From: Streptomyces sp. V3I8
GTDB taxonomy: Bacteria; Actinomycetota; Actinomycetes; Streptomycetales; Streptomycetaceae
Assembly (NCBI RefSeq): GCF_030817535.1
Contig: NZ_JAUSZL010000002.1
Coordinates: 310,001-374,000 of the forward strand
Length of the DNA: 64,000 nt
Direction: 5' to 3'
Of the stretch, positions 25,934 to 34,108 are shown piece after piece. The notes below the pieces were generated by a model. That model was not told where the DNA came from. It made no database searches and was given only the letters and a program-made list of their open reading frames with translations. The number at the start of each line of letters is the position of its first letter. Position 1 is the stretch's first letter. The translations under genes were made by a program, and so were the position numbers.

Positions 25934-26779
25934 ATGCGTAATACCCGCACCCCCTCCCTGATCTCTGCGGCAGTTTTTCTGGCCGCGGGCTCAGGCATGC
26001 TCCTGCCCACCGGCGCGCAGGCGAGTGCCGATGCGGTGGCCTGCACCGAAAGCGCACTCGTCACTGCGGTCACCACCACCGACAACGCCGGCGGCGGTGT
26101 CATCACCCTGGCCGGGGGCTGCACCTACACCCTGACCTCGGCGCACGCGAGCGACCTCGCCAACGGGGCCGACGGCCTGCCGCACATCACCACCGCGATC
26201 ACCTTCGAGGGCGACAACAACGTCATCACCCGTTCGGGAACCGCTGCCTTCCGCATCCTCCGGGTCTCAGCCACCGGCAGCGCCACCCTCAAGGGCGTAA
26301 CCGTGAACAACGGCTCCGCCCAGGGGCTCCTGGGCCTGCTTCCCGCCAACGGAGGCGGCATCCTCAACTTCGGCGCGCTGACGCTCACCAACAGCGCCGT
26401 GACGAACAGCAAGGCCACCGGCACCGGCGGCGGCGTCCACAACAGTGGCAGTGGCGCGGCGGCGACCTTCACGGGCAGCACCTTGTCCGGCAACACCGCG
26501 GTCGGCAACGGCGGCGCCCTGTACAACGCCGCCACCGCCACACTCACCAGCAGTTTCGTCAACGGCGGCAACAAGGCCGGCCACGGTGGGGGCATCGCCT
26601 CGGCCAACGGCATCCTCTCCGTCACCAGCACCCCGGTCACGGCGAACGCCGCGACCGTGAACGCGGGCGGCGTCTACCGTCAGTCCGGGACCATGACGGT
26701 CACCACCTCACCCATCTCGGCCAATACGCCCAACAACTGCACCACCAGCGTCCCCGCCGTACCCGGGTGCGTCGGCTGA
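25934..26779 (+). CDS. Secreted right-handed beta-helix protein
   Basis: A 281-residue secreted protein. The signal peptide is MRNTRTPSLISAAVFLAAGS with cleavage after AQA. The mature part has the repeating Asn/Gly/Thr-rich pattern of parallel beta-helices and polymorphic outer-membrane-type repeats: GGGILNFGALTLTNSAVTN, GGGVHNSGSGAAATFTGSTL, GGALYNAATATLTSSFVN and GGGIASANG. Such proteins are common in Streptomyces as surface or adhesin-like proteins; pectate-lyase catalytic residues are not visible. The start has AGAGG upstream. An IS element lies just downstream. Confidence 0.8.
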   Translation: MRNTRTPSLISAAVFLAAGSGMLLPTGAQASADAVACTESALVTAVTTTDNAGGGVITLAGGCTYTLTSAHASDLANGADGLPHITTAITFEGDNNVITRSGTAAFRILRVSATGSATLKGVTVNNGSAQGLLGLLPANGGGILNFGALTLTNSAVTNSKATGTGGGVHNSGSGAAATFTGSTLSGNTAVGNGGALYNAATATLTSSFVNGGNKAGHGGGIASANGILSVTSTPVTANAATVNAGGVYRQSGTMTVTTSPISANTPNNCTTSVPAVPGCVG

Positions 26780-26927
26780 TCGGCACCACCTCCGCACACA
26801 GCACCGGCACCGGGCACAGACCGAGGCGGTGGGGCCGGCGGCGAGCGGGCTACTCGACGCCCCCCCCCCGATCAGGGGGCTGTCGTTCGTCGTGCGACCC
26901 CTGCCGGGGGTTACGGGACAGCCCTTA

Positions 26928-26960
26928 CGAGCTCGTGCACGACAAGCGGTGAGACGTCGG
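26928..26960 (+). repeat. Left terminal inverted repeat of the IS5-family element
   Basis: 33 bases, exactly complementary to 27943-27975. The outer end reads CGAGCTCGTGCACGAC and contains nested short palindromes (GAGCTC, GTGCAC). Confidence 0.93.
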
Positions 26961-26967
26961 GCCCGTG

Positions 26968-27921
26968 ATGGTTGATCATGGTCGGGTGGTGGAGAACAGG
27001 GCTCGCGCAGTGATCACCAGCAACCGTCGCATCACGGGTCTGACAGGCGATGTGATCGCTGAACTCGTAGTCGAGGTAGGCCCGTTGTGGCATGAGCGTC
27101 ACCAGGCCAAGCTGACCTCCCGGCCGCGGAAGCGGGCCGTGGGCGGGGGACCGAAACACCGCCTGGTGTTCGTCGACCGCTTGCTGGCCACCCTCGTCCA
27201 TCTTCGTCACGGAGCCACTCACGACGTACTGGCCTGCTGGTTCGGCGTTGACCGCTCGACCATCACACGAGCCGTCAACGAGGTGCGGCCCCTGCTCGCC
27301 GAGCGGGGCTGCACGATCAGCCCCGACGTGCGGCTGCGAACCCTGGCCGAGGTCGTCGACCACCTCGGCTCGAGCGGGACGACCGGCATCATCGACGGCA
27401 CCGAGATCCGCGTCCGGCGACCCGCCGCAGGGCGCAAGGACCGGGACAGGTTCATCTCCGGCAAGAACAAGCAGAATGCCGTCAAGTCCATGGTGGTGAC
27501 GGACGGCGAAGGCCGCGTGCTGTGGTGCAGCCCCACTCGTCCCGCGAGCTGTGCGGACATCACCCACGCCCGCCAGTTGGGGCTGGTCACGCTCCTGGCC
27601 GACGCGCCCGCGCTTGAGATCCTCGCCGACGCCGGCTACCAGGGCCTGGGCGCGCAGACCGGCGGCCGGGTGGTGACGCCCCCGCATCGCAAGTTCAAGA
27701 AGAACGCCCCCGACTGGTACGAGGAGATGTACGAGCGCCAGCGCAAGGCGCACTCCTCGCGCCGTATCCGGGTCGAGCACGGCATCGCCCATCTGAAGAA
27801 CTGGCGGGCCCTGGCCCGCCACCTCGGCCGCCGCGAGCACATGAGCGACACCGTCCAGGCCGTTGCCGGCCTGCTCTCTCACCAGCAGACCGCAGGCCTG
27901 CACTCGACACGGCAAACGTGA
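26968..27921 (+). CDS. IS5-family DDE transposase
   Basis: About 317 residues, full length. The N-terminal helix-turn-helix domain reads LVFVDRLLATLVHLRHGATH and WFGVDRSTITRAVNEVRPLL. The DDE_Tnp_4 catalytic core has the first Asp in GIIDGTEIRV, the second in LADAGYQGLG and the Glu in RIRVEHGIAHLKNW. A GTG at 26965 precedes ATG 26968; no strong ribosome site is seen, as is common for transposases. The gene fills the element between the inverted repeats with no frameshift or stop, so it is probably functional. Confidence 0.92.
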   Translation: MVDHGRVVENRARAVITSNRRITGLTGDVIAELVVEVGPLWHERHQAKLTSRPRKRAVGGGPKHRLVFVDRLLATLVHLRHGATHDVLACWFGVDRSTITRAVNEVRPLLAERGCTISPDVRLRTLAEVVDHLGSSGTTGIIDGTEIRVRRPAAGRKDRDRFISGKNKQNAVKSMVVTDGEGRVLWCSPTRPASCADITHARQLGLVTLLADAPALEILADAGYQGLGAQTGGRVVTPPHRKFKKNAPDWYEEMYERQRKAHSSRRIRVEHGIAHLKNWRALARHLGRREHMSDTVQAVAGLLSHQQTAGLHSTRQT

Positions 27922-27942
27922 ACACAGGCCCCACCGAGGCTT

Positions 27943-27975
27943 CCGACGTCTCACCGCTTGTCGTGCACGAGCTCG
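27943..27975 (-). repeat. Right terminal inverted repeat of the IS5-family element
   Basis: 33 bases, exact complement of the left end, followed by the TTA target duplication at 27976-27978. Confidence 0.93.
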
Positions 27976-28245
27976 TTACGTACTCGCCGAGCAGGACATG
28001 GCCCTGTCCCGCCCCGGTGAGGAGACGGTACGTGGCGTCTCACCGTGCCGGCCGCCTTGTGCCAGTGAAGTGCTCATGCTTCATGATGCCGCGGGCCCCG
28101 GGTGGCGATGGGGCGGGCGACAGTTCGACAGCGTCGGCCGACCCCGTGCTGTCCGTGTACGTACACGGACTTTCGCCCAGTGGAGGTGGAAACCCCTGCT
28201 TCCCGCTGGCCTTCGTTCTTGTTTCCTCTTTCCCCCGTCATGGGT

Positions 28246-28455
28246 TCAGCTGTCAATGCGATGGCGCGAGCCTTCTTGAGGTCCGGCGTCGGCAGAGACA
28301 TCCATGACCCGGTCGAGCAACGCGGCGTCGGTCGAGCCCGGTGGCGCGGAGTAGGCGAGGATGTTGACGGTCGGCTCCGGGGACCGCAGGACATCGCAGT
28401 CGAGGAGCAGCTCACCGAGTTGCGGGTGGAGCACCCGCTTGCGCTCCGCGACTCA
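28246..28455 (-). pseudogene. C-terminal relic of an XRE/MmyB-type regulator
   Basis: The minus strand reads AERKRVLHPQLGELLLDCDV, then NILAYSAPPGSTDAALLDRV. This matches the C-terminal end of MmyB-like helix-turn-helix regulators; the intact regulator at 37717-38559 ends with the equivalent HHRLVGELTLDCDVL and ITVYTAAAGSPDAERLE. The DNA-binding half is missing: the frame meets a stop just upstream and runs into the truncated hydrolase on the opposite strand. The 270 bases between the IS element and this relic hold nothing recognisable. Confidence 0.7.
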
Positions 28456-28498
28456 CCGCGAACCCTGGCTCTAGATATGGGGCCCCAGCGGCAACACC

Positions 28499-29143
28499 GT
28501 GGAAGTCGACTTCGTCCGCGACTACCGGATCCTCCACGACGCCGGTTACAACGTGCTGGCCTACGACCTGCGCAACCACGGCCTGTCCGGAGCAGCGCAC
28601 GGGGGCATCATCGGCAGCGGATGGCTGGAGGCCCGCGACGTGCTGGGCTCGCTGAACTATGCGCGTGAGCGGGCGGACACCCGCGCGATGACGGTCGAGC
28701 TCTTCAGCCGCTGCCTCGGAGCCAACTCGACGTTCGCGGCGATGACCCGACAGCCGCGCGCTTTCGACAGTGTCCGCTGCCTGGTCGCTCCGCAGCCGGT
28801 CACCACCAGCATCATCCTGCAGCACCAACTGGAGCTCGCCGGCGTCTCCCGCGCCCATATAGGCGCCCTCGACGAACGTATCGTCCTGCGCACCGGGATA
28901 TCGCTGGCCGAGCGTGACAACCGTGAATGGGCCAAAGCTGTCACCACGCCCACGTTCCTTTACCAGGTGCACGACGACGTCCTCACCGAACCGGAGGACG
29001 TGCAGACGATGTTCGACAACATCCCCGTCGCCGACAAGAAGCTGCACTGGGTGGAAGGGACCACGGTGCGCTGGGACGGCTATCTCGAATTCCAGCGCCG
29101 CCCGGAGCCGATGCTGGCCTGGTTCCAGGAGCACATGAACTGA
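28499..29143 (+). CDS. 5'-truncated alpha/beta hydrolase with a possible Cys nucleophile
   Basis: A 214-residue open frame covering the middle and end of an alpha/beta hydrolase: YNVLAYDLRNHGLSGAAHGG, the elbow ELFSRCLGANSTF, TPTFLYQVHDDVL for the acid, and a C-terminal VEGTTVRWDGYLEF. The usual first strands and oxyanion loop are missing, and an in-frame stop lies just upstream of GTG 28499, so the 5' end was lost. The elbow has Cys where Ser is usual, as in dienelactone hydrolase. The junction with the XRE relic marks a deletion. Probably non-functional, or a short variant. Confidence 0.65.
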   Translation: MEVDFVRDYRILHDAGYNVLAYDLRNHGLSGAAHGGIIGSGWLEARDVLGSLNYARERADTRAMTVELFSRCLGANSTFAAMTRQPRAFDSVRCLVAPQPVTTSIILQHQLELAGVSRAHIGALDERIVLRTGISLAERDNREWAKAVTTPTFLYQVHDDVLTEPEDVQTMFDNIPVADKKLHWVEGTTVRWDGYLEFQRRPEPMLAWFQEHMN

Positions 29144-29490
29144 CGGGCACTTCTACGGCTTCCCCTTGGGCCGTGTTACTTCGCCGGTGGCTACTCGTGT
29201 CGCACTCCCATGACGTGGGCTCCAGGAGTTCCCCAGGCCTGAGCTGCTGCGGGGCTGTGTCGAGTGGTGCCGACGGTTGCCAGCGGCGGCGTGTTGCGGC
29301 TTGATCGGTAGGCGTGCGGCCTAGTACTCCAGCCGTAGTTCGTGATCTTCATTCCTGAGTGGCTTGTCGTCGGTAGTGACTGGCTTGGGATCGGGCCCGG
29401 TGACTGCCCCGGGCCGACCCCGGGTCCAGCCCGCCCACGTGCTGGGCGACATCCGTAGCCAGTGCCGTCTGCGTCCGCGAACCAGACCGT

Positions 29491-29637
29491 TTAGTCACCG
29501 AGCTCGGCTGGGGCGACGAAACGGATGTGCGGGCTGTTGCGCAGCGCGTCGGCGATACGGACGACGTCGTGGTCGGTTTCGAGCAGCGGGCTCTTGTCGG
29601 GGTCGATGGGCGTGAGCCGAAGCTCAGGAGTTTTCAC
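29491..29637 (-). pseudogene. C-terminal fragment of an unidentified protein
   Basis: A 48-codon stretch with natural protein character ends at TAA 29491: VKTPELRLTPIDPDKSPLLE, then HDVVRIADALRNSPHIRFVA and PAELGD. The upstream part is absent. I do not recognise the family. The surrounding 29144-29894 contains no other gene, only the dispersed repeat at 29681-29760. Confidence 0.45.
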
Positions 29638-29680
29638 CAGCGGAGTCGTATGAGCGGACAAATGGGTTTGCTCGAAACAG

Positions 29681-29760
29681 TCCGGTTGTCACAGACGAGG
29701 CATCCGACTTGTCACACACGCTCATTCAGCAGTCCTTCTGCTACCACAAGCGAAGATCGA
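29681..29760 (+). repeat. Dispersed 80-bp non-coding repeat, copy A
   Basis: Ungapped alignment with 35206-35285 gives 66 identities in 80 bases. Both copies have the same orientation and lie 134 and 125 bases upstream of a start codon. Differences are not biased to one codon position, which argues against a coding origin. The last ten bases (CGAAGATCGA) are identical. A shared promoter or leader element is possible. Confidence 0.75.
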
Positions 29761-29894
29761 GATTTCGTAGCTCTTCATGATGGTTCTGTGGGTCATGGCC
29801 GCTACACGCGCCGGGCTGGGCGTGTGTCCCAACCCGGTTAGGTAGAGGCACTCATCGGGCAGGCCCGGAATCGTCGGGCCGCAGAAGACAGGTG

Positions 29895-30434
29895 ATGGAA
29901 ATGCGAACTGAGGCCGCCAAGCGGGTCGAACTGGTCTTCTCCCTATTCGACGCCAATGGCAACGGAGTCATCGACTCCGAAGACTTCGACCTGATGACGG
30001 GCCGTGTTCTGGAGGCGGCGGCCGCGTCGGACGACGGCGCCAAGGCCGCCATCCGGGCTGCGTTCCGCCGCTACTGGACGACGTTGGCCACTGAACTGGA
30101 CACCAACGGCGACGGGGTGATCACCCTGGATGAGTTCCGTCCGTTCGTGCTCGACCCCGAGCGTTTCGGTCCCACGATCACTGAGTTCGCCGAGGCGCTC
30201 GCCGCACTCGGCGATCCCGACGGGGACGGCCTGATCGAGCGCGCTCTCTTCGTGTCGCTGATGACGGCGATCGGCTTTGAGGAGGCGAACATCCACGCCC
30301 TCTTCGACGCCTTCGGGCCGGACGCCGAGGACCGCATCACCGTGGCTTCGTGGGCCGTGGGCATCGAGGACTACTACGCGCCGGACATGGCCGGGATCCC
30401 GGGCGACCAGCTCGTGGCTGCCCGGGCCCTCTGA
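29895..30434 (+). CDS. EF-hand calcium-binding protein
   Basis: A 179-residue calerythrin-like protein with three recognisable EF-hand loops, DANGNGVIDSED, DTNGDGVITLDE and DPDGDGLIERAL, and a degenerate fourth near DAFGPDAEDRIT. No signal peptide, so it is cytosolic and probably buffers or senses calcium. The start is ATG 29895 (ACAGG upstream; GTG 29892 and ATG 29901 are alternatives). A second EF-hand gene lies at 40510. The 80-bp dispersed repeat upstream may be part of its control region. It converges with the methyltransferase gene. Confidence 0.9.
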   Translation: MEMRTEAAKRVELVFSLFDANGNGVIDSEDFDLMTGRVLEAAAASDDGAKAAIRAAFRRYWTTLATELDTNGDGVITLDEFRPFVLDPERFGPTITEFAEALAALGDPDGDGLIERALFVSLMTAIGFEEANIHALFDAFGPDAEDRITVASWAVGIEDYYAPDMAGIPGDQLVAARAL

Positions 30435-30604
30435 CACCGCCCGTCAGCGGCATAGCCGGGCGGGAGCGGTAGCCGGGCGGGAGCGGTAACTGCTGCGACG
30501 CAACCGCGCTGCCGCCTCCATTCGGGACGCGTCCCATCGAGCGGGGCCTGCGGCAGGCCCCGCTCTCGGCTCCTGTGCAGACGTCACAGTGAGCGCTGCG
30601 GCGG

Positions 30605-31585
30605 TCATGGCCGGGGCTTGTGCGCGAACACCCACCGGTTTCCCTCCAGCGCGTCGTTCGGCTCGGGAAGGGGGCCATGTCCGTGCCGACGGGTGAAGTC
30701 GAAAGGCGTGTACATCGAGGTGGACCAGCCCTTGGCTCTCAGGGCGCCTGCGGAGTCGGGTCGTGGCCCCTTGTCGAAGAGGTGGAGCAGGTCGATGCCG
30801 ATCTGTTCTCGCGTCGCCGTGTAGATCGGGCTGTCGTGGTACGCCAGCAGGTCCTTTTCCAGCTTGGCCTCGAAGGCCAGAGCGCTGCCTTTGGCGGTCA
30901 GCTTGTCCACCGTGTCGATGACGTGCGTCTCGGCAGGGCCCGGCAGGTAGAAGAGGAGTCCCTCGGCCAGCCAGACGCTCGGTGCGGCCAGGTCGAAGCC
31001 GGCGCCGGTCAACGCGCTGACCCAGTCCGTGCGCAGGTCGGCCGGTACGGCGACACGCTTCGCTTTCGGGATGGCCGCCAGGTCGGTGAGCACCCGGTGC
31101 TTGAACTCCAACACACCCGCCCGGTCGATCTCGAAGACGGTGCAGCCGGATGGCCAGTTCAGCCGGAGGGCGCGGGTGTCCAGCCCCGCCCCCAGCAGGA
31201 CAACCTGCCGGGGGCCCGTCCGGACCGAGCGGAGCAGGAAGTCGTCGAGGACCCTGGTACGCAGGCCGAAGTAGCGGGCGAACCGCCCCCACAGCGGGTC
31301 GCCGTCCCCGTCCGGGACCTGCTCGATGCGCACCGGCCAGTCCGCGCACGCCGGGGCGGCGCGGACGAAGTGTTCCGCGTAGGCGTCCCGGGCCAGGCTG
31401 TCGTCGCGGTGGGTCTCGATCGTCCGTGCCGCGGCGACCAGGAGGGCGGTCAAACCCACGCCGCCGTCCACGCCTTCCACATCCGTATGTTGCGGCGCCG
31501 TGCCGGTCATGCTGCCTCCGTTGCGGGGGGGGAGTTGTCCAGATGCCGGACGAGATGAGTTCTCGGTGCCGCGTGCCTCGTTCAC
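30605..31585 (-). CDS. SAM-dependent methyltransferase (LCMT/TIGR00027-type)
   Basis: A class I methyltransferase of the leucine-carboxyl-methyltransferase-like family common in actinobacteria. SAM motif I is VVLLGAGLDTRALRLN, followed by FEIDRAGVLEFKHRVL, LAEGLLFYLPG and a final RWVFAHKP. GTG 31585 overlaps the alcohol dehydrogenase stop (GTGA) and has GAGAGGAC upstream, giving 326 residues. ATG 31510, with GGAGG four bases before it, is an alternative giving 301 residues, closer to the conserved domain. As last gene of the furan operon it may methylate a carboxylate or hydroxyl of the pathway product (inference). Confidence 0.85.
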   Translation of the reverse strand: MNEARGTENSSRPASGQLPPRNGGSMTGTAPQHTDVEGVDGGVGLTALLVAAARTIETHRDDSLARDAYAEHFVRAAPACADWPVRIEQVPDGDGDPLWGRFARYFGLRTRVLDDFLLRSVRTGPRQVVLLGAGLDTRALRLNWPSGCTVFEIDRAGVLEFKHRVLTDLAAIPKAKRVAVPADLRTDWVSALTGAGFDLAAPSVWLAEGLLFYLPGPAETHVIDTVDKLTAKGSALAFEAKLEKDLLAYHDSPIYTATREQIGIDLLHLFDKGPRPDSAGALRAKGWSTSMYTPFDFTRRHGHGPLPEPNDALEGNRWVFAHKPRP

Positions 31586-32688
31586 CGGCTTGTCCTCTCC
31601 GGGAGCAGGACGGGTTTGACTACGCGGCCGGCGTCGCAGTCGCGTTCGGCCTCGTTGATGTCGGTCAGCGGGTAGGTGCGGATGAGCTGGTCGAAGGGGA
31701 AGCGTCCGGCCTGCCAGAGCCGGGTGAGCAGCGGTACGAGCAGTCCGGGGACGGCGTCCCCTTCGCAGATGTGGCGGATGCTGCGGCCCCGGTCGAGTGT
31801 GCCCGGTTCGAGCGGCAGCGCGGTGTGGAGCCGTGCCACCAGGCCGAGGCTGCCGGTCGGGCGCAGTGCCCGGAGCGCGTCGTTGATGAGCGGTGCGGAG
31901 GCCGTGGTGTCGAGCGCGTACTGTGCGCCGCCGCCGGTGAGCCGCCGGATCCGTTCGGCCCGTCCGGCCGTTTTGGCGTGCAGCGGGATCGCGCCGAACC
32001 GTTCGGCCAGGGCCAGCCGCCGGGGATGCCGGTCGACAGCCACGGTCAGCGCACCTGCGGCGGTGGCCGCCATCACTGCGGCGAGCCCCACGGCTCCCGC
32101 GCCGAAAACGACGAGGGTGTCACCCGGGCTGGCGGCGAAGGTGTTCAGCACGGCTCCGGCGCCGGTGAGGAAGCCGCAGCCGAGGGGCCCGAGCAGTTCG
32201 ACGGGCAGTGCGGGGTCGACCCGGACGGCGTTGCGAGCCGGAACGAGCGCGTACTCGGCGAAGGAGGACTGGCCGAACCACCGGGGGGCCAGCGCTCCCC
32301 CGGTCGCGTCGGTGAGCTGCCGCGTGTCCTCCTTGCGTCCCCCGAAGAGGTTGAGGGAGGCGAAGGAGTCGCAGTAGGCGGGGGCCGCGCCACGACAGTT
32401 GCGACAATGGCCGCAGGAGTCGAAGCTCAGTACGACGTGGTCGCCGACGCCGATCGTGGCGTCCGGGCCGTCGCCCGTCCGCACCACGACCCCCGACCCT
32501 TCGTGGCCGAGCACTGCCGGCAGCGGGCTGTTGCCGGCCGATCGCCGGACCGCGAGATCGGTCCGGCACATCCCGCAGCCGGCGATCTCGACCAGGATCT
32601 CGCCGACGGCGGGTTCCGTTCGCAGGGCCACCTCCTCGACCGTGAACGGATCCTCGTAGGAGCGCAGTACGGCCGCCTGGAACCTCAC
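31582..32688 (-). CDS. Zinc-dependent (aryl-)alcohol dehydrogenase
   Basis: A 368-residue medium-chain dehydrogenase. Catalytic-zinc ligands are in CGMCRTDLAV and VLGHEGSGVV; the structural-zinc lobe has four Cys in CGHCRNCRGAAPAYC. The NAD-binding motif is VVFGAGAVGLAAVMAA, followed by AVDRHPRRLALAERFGA. The IASLNLFGG-like loop (SFASLNLFGG) is typical of aryl-alcohol (benzyl-alcohol) dehydrogenases. GTG 32688 has GAGGGAGAGGG upstream and overlaps the ALDH stop (GTGA). With the aldehyde dehydrogenase and the furan synthase it could interconvert a hydroxymethylfuran and its aldehyde. Confidence 0.9.
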   Translation of the reverse strand: MRFQAAVLRSYEDPFTVEEVALRTEPAVGEILVEIAGCGMCRTDLAVRRSAGNSPLPAVLGHEGSGVVVRTGDGPDATIGVGDHVVLSFDSCGHCRNCRGAAPAYCDSFASLNLFGGRKEDTRQLTDATGGALAPRWFGQSSFAEYALVPARNAVRVDPALPVELLGPLGCGFLTGAGAVLNTFAASPGDTLVVFGAGAVGLAAVMAATAAGALTVAVDRHPRRLALAERFGAIPLHAKTAGRAERIRRLTGGGAQYALDTTASAPLINDALRALRPTGSLGLVARLHTALPLEPGTLDRGRSIRHICEGDAVPGLLVPLLTRLWQAGRFPFDQLIRTYPLTDINEAERDCDAGRVVKPVLLPERTSR

Positions 32689-34100
32689 CGTGATCCCTCT
32701 CCCTCCTCCGGGCGGTGGACGACGAATGGCCGCAGGTTGCCGTACAGCCCCCATGGTCCGCCCGCCACGCCGACGCCGCTGTCCTTGACGCCCGCGAAGG
32801 GCTGGGCGAGGGACAGTTCGGCGTGGTGGTTGATCCAGGCCGTGCCGCATTCGAGCCGGTCGGCCACCGCCTCGGCCCGGTCGGGGTCGGTGCCCCACAC
32901 GGAGCCGCCCAGTCCGAAGCCGGTGCCGTTGGCGGCGTCGACGGCTTCGCCGAGGCTCCGGTACGGCAGCACCGGCAGGACCGGCCCGAACTGCTCCTCG
33001 GTCACCACCGGGCTGTCGGGCGGGACGTCGGTGAGGATCGTGGGGGCGAAGAAGTAGCCCCGCCCGGCCAGCCGGTGACCGCCGGCCGCCGCCCGGGCGC
33101 CGTCCGCCAGGGCTCGCTGCGTGATCTGCTCGACCCGGGCCAGCTGTGGGGCGTTATTGACCGGTCCCAGCCGAGTGTCCGGGTCGAGGCCGTGCCCGAC
33201 GGCGACGGTCCTGGCGCGCTCGGCGAGGGCTTCGACGACTTGGGCGTGGAGGCGGGCCGGGACGTAGACGCGTTTGACTGCCATGCAGACCTGCCCGCAG
33301 TTGCGGAAGGCGGCCCAGAACAGCCGGTCCGCGATCCGCTCCACCTCGACGTCGTCCAGCAGAACAGCGGCGTCGTTGCCGCCCAGTTCCAGGGTGACTC
33401 GGGCGAGCGAGGCCGCCGCCGCTTCGGCGACGGCCCGCCCGGTGGGCACCGAGCCCGTGAAGGTGACGTGGCGGATGCCGGGGTGGGAGGCGAGGCGGGC
33501 GCCGAGCGGTTCGCGGCCGGTGACGACGGTCAGCACGTCCTCGGGCAGGACGGTGGCGAGGACGGAGCCGAGCAGCCGGGTGGCGAGCGGGGTGAAGGGA
33601 GACGGTTTGAGGATCACGGTGTTGCCCGCCGCGAGGGCGGGCGCGAACTTCGCCGCCGCGAGCTGGAGGGGGAAGTTCCACGGCACGATCGCGGCGACGG
33701 GTCCGAGGGGGCGCCAGCGGATCTCGCTGTGCACGGGACGACCGTCGGTGATGTGTCGGGTCCTGGGGGCCAGGTCGGCGAAGTAGCGCAGGCGGGCCGC
33801 CGTACGGGCGATCTCCGCGTGTGACTCGCCCAGGGGCTTGCCCTGTTCCCGGGTGAGCAGCCGGGCGAGGTCGTCGGCGGCCGCCTCCACGGCGTCGGCC
33901 GCCGCGCGCAGAGCAGTGGTGCGGGCGGCGGGATCGGCGCGCCAGCCGTGCCAGGCCCGGCGGGACCGGTCGACGACGGCGTCCAGTGCGTCCGGCTGCT
34001 GGTCGGGGATCTCGTCGAAGATCTCCTCGGTGGCCGGATCGACGACGGCCAGAGGCGAGGCCCGGTGCCCGGGGACGTGGTCGGGCTCGGAGGTCGGCAT
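32685..34100 (-). CDS. Aldehyde dehydrogenase
   Basis: A 471-residue NAD(P)-dependent aldehyde dehydrogenase. Landmarks: IVPWNFPLQLAAAKFAPALA (nucleotide pocket), LKPSPFTPLA, FTGSVPTGRAVA, the general base in VTLELGGNDAAVLL, the catalytic cysteine in FRNCGQVCMAVKRVYV, and EEQFGPVLPVLPY. The start is ATG 34100, eight bases after the furan-synthase stop. Length is slightly shorter than most ALDHs (about 480-500). Oxidation of a furan aldehyde to the acid is the attractive pathway role, but this is inference. Confidence 0.92.
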   Translation of the reverse strand: MPTSEPDHVPGHRASPLAVVDPATEEIFDEIPDQQPDALDAVVDRSRRAWHGWRADPAARTTALRAAADAVEAAADDLARLLTREQGKPLGESHAEIARTAARLRYFADLAPRTRHITDGRPVHSEIRWRPLGPVAAIVPWNFPLQLAAAKFAPALAAGNTVILKPSPFTPLATRLLGSVLATVLPEDVLTVVTGREPLGARLASHPGIRHVTFTGSVPTGRAVAEAAAASLARVTLELGGNDAAVLLDDVEVERIADRLFWAAFRNCGQVCMAVKRVYVPARLHAQVVEALAERARTVAVGHGLDPDTRLGPVNNAPQLARVEQITQRALADGARAAAGGHRLAGRGYFFAPTILTDVPPDSPVVTEEQFGPVLPVLPYRSLGEAVDAANGTGFGLGGSVWGTDPDRAEAVADRLECGTAWINHHAELSLAQPFAGVKDSGVGVAGGPWGLYGNLRPFVVHRPEEGEGSR

Positions 34101-34108
34101 GCCCGCGG

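Larger units (their letters stand above)
26928..27975 (+). mobile_element. Complete IS5-family insertion sequence
   Basis: A 1048-bp element bounded by 33-bp perfect inverted repeats (26928-26960 and 27943-27975) and flanked by a direct TTA on both sides (26925-26927 and 27976-27978). That is the 3-bp TNA target duplication of the IS1031 subgroup of IS5. It carries one transposase gene. Perfect ends, target repeats and an open reading frame suggest a recent, possibly active insertion. Joining the flanks restores a sequence that shows no recognisable gene. Confidence 0.93.

Noticed and set aside
26861..26882. Poly-C/poly-G stretch as a terminator of the beta-helix gene
   Set aside because: Stem arms are only five or six base pairs and no consistent hairpin extends further.
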